Assembly (NCBI GenBank): GCA_016209525.1
Contig: JACQWK010000643.1
Coordinates: 1 to 32,171 of the forward strand
DNA length: 32,171 nucleotides
From: Verrucomicrobiota bacterium
GTDB taxonomy: Bacteria; Verrucomicrobiota; Verrucomicrobiia; Limisphaerales; SIBE01
Reading direction: 5' to 3'
This document shows positions 25,344 through 32,171 of the stretch, piece by piece; the stretch's first letter is position 1; the number at the start of each line of letters is the position of its first letter. Position numbers and translations under genes: made by a program. Under the pieces are notes generated by a model. That model was not told the origin of the DNA. It saw nothing but the letters and a program-made list of their open reading frames with translations, and did not search any database.

Positions 25344-25543
25344 CCTGAATTTGTTCGTAGCGATGGGCGTCTCCCTTGCCGTAAAGCCGGGGCGTCTCGC
25401 CCGGCGCGCTTAGTGGTCATGAACAGAAATACGATGACGTTCGTATTTCTGTTCATGACCACTTGGCCTGGACGTGGCCCCGATCGCGAAGTTAGCGGCT
25501 CGGGCCGGGCGGCGAGCCGCCCGCCGCTACGAACAGATTCGGG
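25344..25543. repeat. 200-bp nested inverted repeat with a perfect 23-bp central hairpin
   Basis: The outer arms 25344-25362 (CCTGAATTTGTTCGTAGCG) and 25525-25543 (CGCTACGAACAGATTCGGG) match inversely with two mismatches. In the centre, 25412-25434 and 25441-25463 are perfect 23-bp inverted arms (starting AGTGGTCATGAACAGAAATA) with the 6-base loop TGACGT. The region between tRNA and GTPase gene has no convincing protein gene; two short frames across the hairpin read MNRNT on both strands only because of its symmetry. Confidence 0.8.
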
Positions 25544-25640
25544 CTGCGCGCTTGGGAACGTGCGACCCTGCAATCGGCTTGTCATTGCATTTCATCTTGG
25601 TCTGAATAAGACGGTTTAGACGGGTCAAGTCGGATGTCCC

Positions 25641-26621
25641 ATGCCGGCCAACGTCACACCGGAATACGAGAAAGCCGAGCAACGCTATCGGCAAGCGACC
25701 ACCGACGACGAACGGTTGGCCGCGTTGCAGGAGATGCTCAGCGCCATCCCGAAACACAAAGGCACGGAGAAAATGCAGGCGGACATCAAGCGCCGCCTCA
25801 GCCACCTCCGCCGGGAACAGCAAAAGACTGGACACAGCACCGGGCCCGATCCATTCCACATCCCCAAGAGTGGCGCCGGGCAAGTCGCGCTGGCGGGCGC
25901 GCCGAACACGGGCAAGAGCAGCTTGCTCGTCGCCACCACCAACGCCGCCGCAAAGGTGGCGGATTACCCATTCACAACGATCGTGCCTCAGCCAGGCATG
26001 TGGCAGAAGGACGACATTCAAATCGAATTGGTCGATACACCTCCTCTGACTCCCGACCATGTGCCGGCGGGATTGATGGGGACTCTCCGCAACGCGGACG
26101 TAGTCTGCGTCGTCGCCGAAGCAGGCGAGGTTGCGCTCGAACAGGCGGAGTCCGTGCTGAGCGGACTTGGAGCCCGTGGACTCACGCTTTGCTCCCGGCC
26201 ACGCGATGAATTGGCCGCATCGGAGACGAATGAAAAGTCCGGCTTGCTCATTGTGAACAAAGCCGACCTCGCCGGTGCGGGAACGATCGACTCGCTCCGA
26301 GAACTGTATTCTGAGAAACTGGATACGGTGGCAGTGAGCGCCCGAACGGGCCAGGGGCTGGAAGACTGGTTCAACCGCCTTTGGCAATTGCTCGCGATGA
26401 TTCGCGTGTACGCGAAAGAGCCGGGAAAGCCCCCGGATTTGCACAAGCCCTTCACTCTCCCGATCGGCTCAACCGTCGCAGACTTGGCGTGCCTCATTCA
26501 TCGCGATTTGCCCGAAAGGATGAAGTTCGCCCGGCTCTGGGGCCACGGGCGTTTTGAGGGACAACACATGCACAAGACGGAGCCGCTTCAGGACCGGGAT
26601 ATCGTGGAAATTCATGAGTAA
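25641..26621 (+). CDS. OBG/DRG-type GTPase with C-terminal TGS domain
   Basis: A 326-residue cytosolic GTPase. After a helical N-terminal region (residues 1-70) comes the G domain: G1 GAPNTGKSS at 86-94, G2 YPFTTIVPQPGM at 109-120, G3 VDTPP at 131-135, G4 NKAD at 216-219 and G5 SAR at 243-245. A TGS domain occupies about 255-326 (PFTLPIGSTVADLACLIHRD to DIVEIHE). This order is that of DRG/OBG-related GTPases that act in translation or ribosome work. The G3 motif has Pro where DxxG has Gly, which is unusual. The gene's 3' end overlaps the convergent oxidoreductase gene by 10 bases. Confidence 0.9.
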   Translation: MPANVTPEYEKAEQRYRQATTDDERLAALQEMLSAIPKHKGTEKMQADIKRRLSHLRREQQKTGHSTGPDPFHIPKSGAGQVALAGAPNTGKSSLLVATTNAAAKVADYPFTTIVPQPGMWQKDDIQIELVDTPPLTPDHVPAGLMGTLRNADVVCVVAEAGEVALEQAESVLSGLGARGLTLCSRPRDELAASETNEKSGLLIVNKADLAGAGTIDSLRELYSEKLDTVAVSARTGQGLEDWFNRLWQLLAMIRVYAKEPGKPPDLHKPFTLPIGSTVADLACLIHRDLPERMKFARLWGHGRFEGQHMHKTEPLQDRDIVEIHE

Positions 26622-27634
26622 ACTTCACTCACCCGCACTGGCCGATTCTCCTGGAGCGATTTTTTGGCGGCCAACCCCATCACCACCGGAATGAATCCGT
26701 CTTCACCCGTAACCGGCGGAATCGAATCGTCAAGGATGCTTCCGATGAACGAGGTCATTTCGGCCACGTACGATTCCTGATAGCGATCGAGGAAAAAATT
26801 CTGCGGTTTGGCCGCATGTCCGCCCTCGGCATCCACACAGGTATGGTGGTCCAGCGGGCGATTCGACACCGCCACCATGCCCGCGGAACCGAATACTTCA
26901 ATCCGTTGGTCGTAGCCATAGACCGCTTTGCGGCTGTTGTCGATCGTCGCCAGAATGCCATTCTGAAGACGCAGGGTGACGATGCACGTATCCACATCGC
27001 CCAACTTGCCGATTTCAGGATCCACCAACGCGGCCCCCGCGGCGTAAATCTCCACGGCCTCACTGCCTGTGAGGAAACGGATCATGTCAAAATCATGAAT
27101 GGCCATGTCCAGAAAAAGGCCTCCGGACACGCGCACGTACTCGAGCGGCGGCGGGGCCGGGTCCCGGCTCGTGATGCGGACAATCTGCGGCTTACCGATC
27201 CTCCCGCCGGCGACGAGCTCCCGCGCTTTGGCAAAGCTGGGATCGAACCGCCGGTTGAAGCCGATCTGGAATTTTATGCCCGCTTTCGCCACCGCGTCGA
27301 GAGCCGCGCGAATTCGCTTCAAATCCAGGTCAACAGGCTTCTCGCAGAAAACGTGTTTTCCGTGAGCCGCAGCCTCCTCAATGATCTGAGCGTGCGTTTG
27401 CGTGGAGGAACAAATCACGATTGCCTCGATGGCCGGAGCCTCGAGCAGCCGGCGATAATCCGCAGCCGCCAGCGGAATGTTCAACTGGTCGGCGACCACT
27501 TTCGCCGCGGCGAGATTGATGTCGGCCACACCGGCCAACCGGGCGCTCCGGATGCGCGTGGCCAGATTCTCCGCGTGCAATTTCCCGATCCGCCCTGTGC
27601 CGATCAGGCCTACCTGAACTTCTTTCCTGCTCAT
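26612..27634 (-). CDS. Gfo/Idh/MocA oxidoreductase, inositol 2-dehydrogenase-like
   Basis: This 340-residue NAD(P)-dependent enzyme has an N-terminal Rossmann fold with GTGRIG at 12-17 (GLIGTGRIGKLHAENL), Glu98-Lys99-Pro100 (EKP, catalytic Lys99), FNRRFDPSF, and GGLFLDMAIHDFDMIRFLTG with Asp176 and His180. The set Lys/Asp/His matches the triad of inositol 2-dehydrogenase (IolG), the most similar named enzyme by eye; other sugar or cyclitol dehydrogenases of the family remain possible. It is the third gene of an operon with a BMC shell protein and a DapA-family aldolase, starting 4 bases after the shell gene's stop. It may oxidise the substrate imported by the divergent ABC transporter. It shows no encapsulation-peptide-like extension. 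Confidence 0.9.
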   Translation of the reverse strand: MSRKEVQVGLIGTGRIGKLHAENLATRIRSARLAGVADINLAAAKVVADQLNIPLAAADYRRLLEAPAIEAIVICSSTQTHAQIIEEAAAHGKHVFCEKPVDLDLKRIRAALDAVAKAGIKFQIGFNRRFDPSFAKARELVAGGRIGKPQIVRITSRDPAPPPLEYVRVSGGLFLDMAIHDFDMIRFLTGSEAVEIYAAGAALVDPEIGKLGDVDTCIVTLRLQNGILATIDNSRKAVYGYDQRIEVFGSAGMVAVSNRPLDHHTCVDAEGGHAAKPQNFFLDRYQESYVAEMTSFIGSILDDSIPPVTGEDGFIPVVMGLAAKKSLQENRPVRVSEVYS

Positions 27635-27638
27635 GCAA

Positions 27639-28286
27639 CTAAACCTTCGGCAACAAACTCAAGACCGCTTGACTCGGACGCGCGATGACATGCGCGGCGA
27701 TCAGCTTGCCAAGGTCGTCCACTTTGGCACGACCGGCATCGACCGCAGCGGTCACGGCGGACAATTCTCCTTTGATGATGACGGTCACGTAACCGCCGCC
27801 CAGCTTTTCTTTGCCAACCACTTCGACGTTCGCGGCCTTGCACGCCGTGTCGATGGCTTCGAAAACTGCGGTGAACCCTTGGGTCTCGATGAACCCCAAG
27901 GCGAATGTGCTCTCCTGATTCATGGTTAATTTGCTTTCTTCTGTCGGCGGTGCGGCCTCCGTCTCAATGTCAGCTTGAAAAACGACCTCTTGCTGGATCA
28001 GCGGGTTGAATTCGCTCGGCGAAACCACCACGGCGAAGGCGCGGTCCTCCAGCCGATGAATCTCATCGGCCACAGGTCGCCCGCCCATTGGCCCGGCCGT
28101 GCGACGGCCCGTTTCAATCGCGGTCGAAATCGCCGCAGTCGGCCCGCGCAACTTGATGCACACGCCGTAAAGATCGTTCAACTCGACTTGGATGACGCGG
28201 ACGGGAGCGGCCTTGGTCATCGCGTCGATCGCCACCATGGCCGCAGTGAGCCCAGTGATTTCGAGCAGGCCGATGGCGTCGGTCAC
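27639..28286 (-). CDS. Tandem-domain bacterial microcompartment shell protein (BMC-T type)
   Basis: A 215-residue protein with two BMC domains. Domain 1 (about 3-80) reads [20 protein letters not shown], then the pore-side segment [15 protein letters not shown]. Domain 2 (about 123-215) reads [20 protein letters not shown], the pore motif [18 protein letters not shown], and the classic ending [15 protein letters not shown]. The 40-residue linker is acidic and Pro-rich. Tandem BMC proteins form pseudohexameric trimers as flat shell tiles. The two pore segments differ: GGG in domain 2, NDLYG in domain 1. Domain 2 starts with its own in-frame ATG (27923), so a separate single-domain product is conceivable. 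The start codon is GTG, in a GTGA overlap with the aldolase stop. No other shell gene is in the window. Confidence 0.93.
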   Translation of the reverse strand: MTDAIGLLEITGLTAAMVAIDAMTKAAPVRVIQVELNDLYGVCIKLRGPTAAISTAIETGRRTAGPMGGRPVADEIHRLEDRAFAVVVSPSEFNPLIQQEVVFQADIETEAAPPTEESKLTMNQESTFALGFIETQGFTAVFEAIDTACKAANVEVVGKEKLGGGYVTVIIKGELSAVTAAVDAGRAKVDDLGKLIAAHVIARPSQAVLSLLPKV

Positions 28287-29296
28287 AACATTCCTCGTTT
28301 GCGCAACGCTTCCACGACTTCACTCGTGATTTGATTGACCCGGTGCCGTTCGAGGTTGGGGGCCCGCGGCGGACATCCCTCCGGCGGAGGTTCCACGTAA
28401 CCGAAGTCCGCCAAAATGCAGCGCAAGATTTGCTGGAGATGATCGCGGTTAACTTGCTGCGCCGAACTCAAGGGTTGGCGGCTCCGGCCCATCGCAAAAC
28501 CGCGCAGCTCCACCGCGGCCCGGAATCCCTCCGGAAAATCGGCTGAATACAGCATCGCGTCGAACAGCTCCAGCAAGCGGAATTGCAGCTTCATGGCCTG
28601 GTCGATTTCGTTCCGGCGCGTGAGGTCATACATCATGCGCGTCAATTCAGGAACGACGCCGCTGGTGGCGTGCGTGCCGCCGTCCGCTCCAACGATCAGC
28701 ATCGGCACCAGCACGGCTTCCCAACCCGTCAGGAAAGAGAAGTCCGGCCGCATCGGGCGCACCGCCGCGATCATTCGCATCATGAACGCCAGGTCGCCCG
28801 AGGAATCCTTGATCCCAACGATTCGTTCCAATTCGGCCAGCCTTCGGATGGTGGGGACGTCGATGGGGCTGGCGAACATCGGAATGTTATAGAGCGTGAC
28901 ATCGATCGGACTATGCTGCGCGATCTCGCGAAAGTAGGCATACACGGACTCCGGGCTTAGCCGGTAATAAAACGGAGAAACAATCGCCACGGCCCGCGCG
29001 CCGAAACCGGCATAGGCCTCGCAAGCAGCCACCGTCTCGCGCACGTTGGCCTCGGCGGCGCCCGCGAGCACGGGAAGCCGCCCCGCCGCTTGTTCGCAGA
29101 CAATCTTGACGATCAGCCGGCGCTCTTCGGGCGAAAACCGGATGAATTCACCGGTAGAGCCATTGGGGTAAAGTCCGTGCACCCCCTTCTCGATCAGCCA
29201 ATCCACATACCGCCGCAGCTCGGCTTCATCGATCCGGCCCTGGTCGTCCAGAGGCACCATGTGGGGCGTGAAGATGCCGGAAATTTTGTCGGACAT
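28283..29296 (-). CDS. DapA/NAL-family (class I) aldolase with BMC-encapsulation-like C-terminal helix
   Basis: A 337-residue TIM-barrel lyase of the dihydrodipicolinate synthase/N-acetylneuraminate lyase family. It has GSTGE at 46-50, Tyr136 in YNIP, and the Schiff-base lysine Lys163 in GIKDSSGD. Family members join or cleave pyruvate and an aldehyde (for example 2-keto-3-deoxy sugar acids). The barrel normally ends near residue 300. Here a Pro-rich linker ([14 protein letters not shown], 301-314) leads to a helix, [20 protein letters not shown], with Val320, Ile323, Val327, Val328 and Leu331 spaced to form one hydrophobic face. That is the layout of BMC encapsulation peptides. ATG 29296 is preferred; 29311 is in frame. 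The stop overlaps the shell gene start by 4 bases. This is probably an aldehyde-releasing aldolase linked to a shell; its substrate is unknown. Confidence 0.92.
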   Translation of the reverse strand: MSDKISGIFTPHMVPLDDQGRIDEAELRRYVDWLIEKGVHGLYPNGSTGEFIRFSPEERRLIVKIVCEQAAGRLPVLAGAAEANVRETVAACEAYAGFGARAVAIVSPFYYRLSPESVYAYFREIAQHSPIDVTLYNIPMFASPIDVPTIRRLAELERIVGIKDSSGDLAFMMRMIAAVRPMRPDFSFLTGWEAVLVPMLIVGADGGTHATSGVVPELTRMMYDLTRRNEIDQAMKLQFRLLELFDAMLYSADFPEGFRAAVELRGFAMGRSRQPLSSAQQVNRDHLQQILRCILADFGYVEPPPEGCPPRAPNLERHRVNQITSEVVEALRKRGML

Positions 29297-29380
29297 GGTT
29301 TTTGAGTGCAAAGCAGTCCGAGGCTACCTGGGAAGCCAACCGTTGAAAGCGAAAAAATTGAGTCCGCTCCATCTTGGTTG

Positions 29381-29468
29381 AACCGGACCGCCGGTCTCCG
29401 ACCCGGCGCGAACCAGATTGAGCGAAGAATCGTGCCGGATCGGCGACCGGCGTTCATAGGTTCATGGG
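29381..29468. repeat. 88-bp palindromic element, intergenic copy (family C)
   Basis: It matches the in-gene copy at 10932-11019 (opposite strand) across its full length. Its arms CCGGTCTCCGACCCGGC and GCCGGATCGGCGACCGGC can form a long hairpin. It lies about 85 bases upstream of the aldolase start, in the divergent promoter region of the BMC operon and ABC genes. Confidence 0.7.
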
Positions 29469-29548
29469 CACAATAGCTCCCCACGCAGTGGAATTACGCT
29501 GAGTCTGTTCGTGCTGTCCGACGGGTCCTTCCCTCTCACCCCCGCCCC

Positions 29549-29703
29549 ACTGCTGTTGAATTAAGGTCAACCGGCCGGTTCTTGCTCTTAATCGTGCTCC
29601 TACTCTTACTCCGGAACTCCCTAGTGAGATTAAGATTAGGAGTAAGAGCAAGAGCAAGAGCCTATCGGGATGGCATCGAATTCATTCTTAATTCAACAGC
29701 AGT
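29549..29703. repeat. 155-bp inverted-repeat element with GAGCAAGAG-rich core
   Basis: The perfect 17-bp arms ACTGCTGTTGAATTAAG (29549-29565) and CTTAATTCAACAGCAGT (29687-29703) enclose a pyrimidine-rich half (CTTGCTCTTAATCGTGCTCC) and a purine-rich half (GGAGTAAGAGCAAGAGCAAG) that are loosely complementary. The reading frames across it are low-complexity and not genes. Confidence 0.7.
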
Positions 29704-29710
29704 GCACCCC

Positions 29711-29821
29711 GGCCCTCTCCCCAGGGGAGAGGGAGAATCGTTCGCCGTGCGCGGAAATGTTCGGCCATCCCGGATTAACCCAACGCGATGGCAGTGATTC
29801 ACTCTCCCTGGGGAGAGGGCC
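29711..29821. repeat. 111-bp element bounded by CCCTCTCCCC hairpins (family B)
   Basis: The left end 29711-29733 (GGCCCTCTCCCCAGGGGAGA then GGG) and right end 29802-29821 (CTCTCCCTGGGGAGAGGGCC) are each self-complementary and inverse to each other. The element ends 55 bases before the permease start, so the transporter promoter must lie in or beside repeat DNA. Confidence 0.7.
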
Positions 29822-29876
29822 GCGATTGCATGCACTACTGTGGACGAATGCATTGACCGCCTAGTGCGCCGGCATC

Positions 29877-30914
29877 ATGCTCGCGGCGTCCGGACAGCAG
29901 ATCATGATTGCGAAGCGAGTGTTTGGAGAGAACCGGCTGGCCTGGCTTTGGAACGTTCCTGCAACCCGTGCGCTATTGGCGCTGGGGTTTGTGGTGTTGA
30001 TCGGTTGCGTTTTCAACGCCGATGGCGCTTTCTTCAAACTGGGAACTCACCGGGACGCCCTCAGGCAAGCTTCCGTGTTCGGAATCTTGGCCTGCGGCAT
30101 GACGCTGGTGATCGTGAGCGGAGGCATCGACCTCGCCGTGGGCAGCGTATTGGCCCTGGTGGCGGTGAGTTTTTCCCTCGTGAGCATCCACTGGGGCTGG
30201 AGGCCGTGGCTGGCCATTTCCCTCTCCTTGGCCCTTGGCGGCGCTTGTGGCGCCGTGGCAGGCGGACTCACCGCCGGGTGTCGAATTCAGCCGTTCATCG
30301 CCACGCTGGCGGTCATGGTTTTTGCCCGCGGTCTGGCTAAAACCATCTCCGGCGGCATGAAAGTCTCTACCGCCGTCAAAAATCCGGATGGCACCTACCG
30401 CTACGTCAACGTCCCGGAAATCTTCCGGCTGATCGACAGCCGCGTCTTGGACGGCAACTTGTCCATGGTCACGGTGATTTTCGTGATCTGTGCCGGGCTT
30501 ACTTGGCTCGTGCTCGCGCGGCATTGGTGGGGCCGCTGGCTTTATGCCATCGGCGGAAACGAAGAAGCGGCGCGCTTGTCGGGCGTGCGGGTGAGCTTGA
30601 CCAAGGTCCTCGCTTACGTTGGGAACGGGCTGCTGGCGGCCATCGCCGGCATCTGCCAGGCCGCTCAAGAACAACAAGGCGATCCCGAAGCCGGCGCGGG
30701 CTACGAACTCACCGCCATCGCTTGCGTCGTGATCGGGGGCACGACGCTCACGGGCGGGCGAGGCGGGATCGGTCTGACGCTCCTCGGCACGCTCACCATC
30801 GGTTATCTGGAGAAAACCCTGAGCATCAACGCGGTTCCGGAAGCGAGCCGGCTGATGCTGACGGGCATCATTATCATCGCAGCGGTCCTCGCCCAGAAAC
30901 AGCGGAGATGCTAG
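29877..30914 (+). CDS. Sugar ABC transporter permease (RbsC-like)
   Basis: A 345-residue inner-membrane protein with about 8-10 hydrophobic segments, of the ribose/xylose/galactose (CUT2) permease family. Signatures are CGMTLVIVSGGIDLAVGSVL, CRIQPFIATLAVMVFARGLA, NEEAARLSGVRV (coupling to the ATPase) and GYELTAIACVVIGGTTLTGG. It would import a monosaccharide, polyol or similar. The start may be ATG 29877 or ATG 29904 (MIAKRVFGE). It is followed 54 bases later by a binding-protein gene. The ATPase gene expected in such an operon (RbsA-like) is not in the window. The gene is divergent from the BMC-linked aldolase operon. Confidence 0.92.
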   Translation: MLAASGQQIMIAKRVFGENRLAWLWNVPATRALLALGFVVLIGCVFNADGAFFKLGTHRDALRQASVFGILACGMTLVIVSGGIDLAVGSVLALVAVSFSLVSIHWGWRPWLAISLSLALGGACGAVAGGLTAGCRIQPFIATLAVMVFARGLAKTISGGMKVSTAVKNPDGTYRYVNVPEIFRLIDSRVLDGNLSMVTVIFVICAGLTWLVLARHWWGRWLYAIGGNEEAARLSGVRVSLTKVLAYVGNGLLAAIAGICQAAQEQQGDPEAGAGYELTAIACVVIGGTTLTGGRGGIGLTLLGTLTIGYLEKTLSINAVPEASRLMLTGIIIIAAVLAQKQRRC

Positions 30915-30968
30915 CGCTTGATCATTTTTTCTCTCCGATTCGACAGGCGAGATCGTCCAATCTACACT

Positions 30969-31952
30969 ATGCTTTTCAAAAACCTCTCATGGCTTCCACT
31001 CGCCAGCGCGAGTTTCATCGTGACGGTCATTTCCTTGGTTGGCTGCGGCAAATCTGGCCCCGACGCGCAGCCTGGCGCGGGTGCTCCGAAAAAGGCCAAA
31101 TCCGAGTTCACCATCGGCATGAGCCAGTGCAACCTGGGCGAACCGTGGCGTGTCCACATGAACGCCCAGATCAAGGCCGCCGCCGACAAGCATCCGAACT
31201 TGAAGGTCATTTTCAAGGACGCCCAAAACGACACGCTCAAACAACGCGCGCACGTGGAGGAATTCGTCAGCGCGGGCGTCGATCTCATCATCATCAGTCC
31301 CAAAGAAGCCCAACCGCTGACCGAGCCCGTCGCCAAAGCGATGGACTCCGGCGTGCCGGTCATCGTGCTGGATCGCCGAGTTCTGGGCGACAAATTCACC
31401 TGCTTCATCGGCGCCGATAATAAGAAGATTGGCCGCGCGGCTGGGGCGTGGATCGCCAAAAAACTTGGGAGCCAGGGAAAAGTAGTCGAGCTGAAAGGCC
31501 TGATGACTTCCACGCCAGGGCAAGACCGGAACAGCGGTTTCCGCGAAGGGATAGCAGGTTCCGGACTCGAAGTCATTTTTGAGGCCGACATGAAATGGCT
31601 CGAGCCCGACGCGCGCAAGGAAATGGAATCGGCGCTTTCGCGCTTCGGCAAAATCGATCTGGTCTATGCCCACAACGATCCCGGTGCGCACGGAGCTTAT
31701 CTGGCCGCCAAGGCCGCAGGACGCGAGAAGGAGATGCGGTTCGTCGGCATCGATGCGTTGCCTCAGGAGGGCGTGGCCTACGTGAGCCAAGGTATCCTCA
31801 GCGCCACGTTTGAATATCCGACGGGGGGCGCTGAAGCCATCGACACCGCGCTCAAGATTCGCGCGGGAGAAAAAGTGCCGAAGGAAATCACGCTCGGCTC
31901 GCGTCTGTTCACCAAGGACAATCTGGCCGCGGGCGGGGAGGCGCTGAAATGA
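30969..31952 (+). CDS. Sugar ABC transporter substrate-binding lipoprotein (RbsB-like)
   Basis: A protein of about 327 residues starting at ATG 30969 with a lipoprotein signal: MLFKNLSWLPLASASFIVTV then ISLVGC, lipid-attachment Cys26. TTG 30918 opens the same frame but would put 17 extra residues before the signal, so it is rejected. The mature part is a type I periplasmic binding protein of the CUT2 group: FTIGMSQCNLGEPWRVHMNA, FVSAGVDLIIISPKEAQPLT, DSGVPVIVLDRRV, FIGADNKKIGRAAGAWIAKK, DLVYAHNDPGAHGAYLAAKA and FVGIDALPQEGVAYV. The substrate is probably a monosaccharide or cyclitol. It pairs with the RbsC-like permease upstream. Confidence 0.92.
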   Translation: MLFKNLSWLPLASASFIVTVISLVGCGKSGPDAQPGAGAPKKAKSEFTIGMSQCNLGEPWRVHMNAQIKAAADKHPNLKVIFKDAQNDTLKQRAHVEEFVSAGVDLIIISPKEAQPLTEPVAKAMDSGVPVIVLDRRVLGDKFTCFIGADNKKIGRAAGAWIAKKLGSQGKVVELKGLMTSTPGQDRNSGFREGIAGSGLEVIFEADMKWLEPDARKEMESALSRFGKIDLVYAHNDPGAHGAYLAAKAAGREKEMRFVGIDALPQEGVAYVSQGILSATFEYPTGGAEAIDTALKIRAGEKVPKEITLGSRLFTKDNLAAGGEALK

Positions 31953-32001
31953 CTGGCCCGGCCTGCCCTCGTTTCGATGTGTGTCGGAACCACGAGCTCG
32001 C

Positions 32002-32024
32002 AACCGCCGACGTGAGGAAGCGGA
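32002..32024 (+). repeat. Dispersed repeat word GCCGACGTGAGGAAGCGG
   Basis: This is a relative of the words at 4126-4146 and 19993-20017, here 50 bases after the binding-protein stop codon and 23 bases before the MITE-like element at 32048. Confidence 0.45.
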
Positions 32025-32047
32025 TTTACGTTGGGGGGGCGCATTTT

Positions 32048-32171
32048 GCAGCAATTCTCATTTTGGCCGTAACGCGGACACTCTTGTCCGCAAGACTTCC
32101 GAAAATGTGCGGACAGGAGTGTCCGCCTTACGGTCACGAACCGCGCCCGTTGCCAAAATGAGAATTGCTGC
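32048..32171. mobile_element. 124-bp MITE-like element with perfect 20-bp terminal inverted repeats (family D)
   Basis: GCAGCAATTCTCATTTTGGC (32048-32067) is perfectly inverted at 32152-32171, the last base of the window, so the element may run on. Internally GCGGACACTCTTGTCCGC opposes GCGGACAGGAGTGTCCGC, each itself a hairpin, and GCCGTAA is mirrored by TTACGGT. It has no coding capacity. A truncated copy is at 13752-13838. No target-site duplication can be judged because the right flank is outside the window. Confidence 0.8.

Noticed and set aside
30987..32054. A 355-codon open frame antisense to the binding-protein gene
   Set aside because: It mirrors a well-supported CUT2 binding protein and has no recognisable domain; it arises from GC-rich codon structure.

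Overview
The window looks like a chromosomal segment of a GC-rich bacterium of the Verrucomicrobiota (PVC group), probably a soil or freshwater heterotroph. This is inferred from gene content and not from a marker gene. The clues are an H-X9-DG prepilin-type protein, a PVC-style dehydrogenase/HEAT/cytochrome c giant protein beside a PQQ-like beta-propeller, a DUF1080 protein, two SMP-30/gluconolactonase proteins, a bacterial microcompartment (BMC) shell protein, and very many short palindromic intergenic repeats.

Layout. 1-1391: 3' end of an RHS polymorphic toxin with a zincin-like tip (HELQH), overlapped by a small lipoprotein that may be its immunity protein. 1.9-9.0 kb: an SDR oxidoreductase, two exported SMP-30 proteins, a xylose-isomerase-like TIM barrel, a membrane-anchored HEAT-repeat protein and two small unknowns. 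9.1-14.7 kb (minus strand): an H-X9-DG prepilin-like protein, a PQQ-like propeller and a 1104-residue dehydrogenase/HEAT/cytochrome c protein; the last two are joined by an ATGA overlap. 14.7-19.6 kb: a YdeI-like protein, unknowns, an adenylate-kinase homologue, and a DUF1080 gene coupled to a tail-anchored protein. 19.9-23.0 kb: four type IV pilin/pseudopilin genes. 23.4-25.1 kb: a stand-alone response regulator, a small zinc-ribbon protein and tRNA-Leu(CAA). 25.6-26.6 kb: an OBG/TGS-type GTPase.

The most interesting part is 26.6-32.0 kb. A tight minus-strand operon encodes a DapA/NAL-family aldolase, then a tandem-domain BMC shell protein (4-nt overlap), then an inositol-dehydrogenase-like Gfo/Idh/MocA oxidoreductase (4-nt gap). 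The aldolase has a proline-rich linker and a C-terminal amphipathic helix resembling a BMC encapsulation peptide. Divergently oriented are a sugar ABC permease and a lipoprotein binding protein of the RbsC/RbsB type. Together they suggest uptake of a sugar, polyol or sugar acid and its cleavage inside, or docked to, a protein shell. No pentameric shell protein, aldehyde dehydrogenase or ABC ATPase is visible here.

The second theme is repeats. At least eight families of short palindromic or inverted-repeat elements fill the gaps. Several touch genes: one supplies a stop codon, one abuts a start codon, one lies in a pilin leader, and one (possibly two) lies in frame inside the large dehydrogenase gene.
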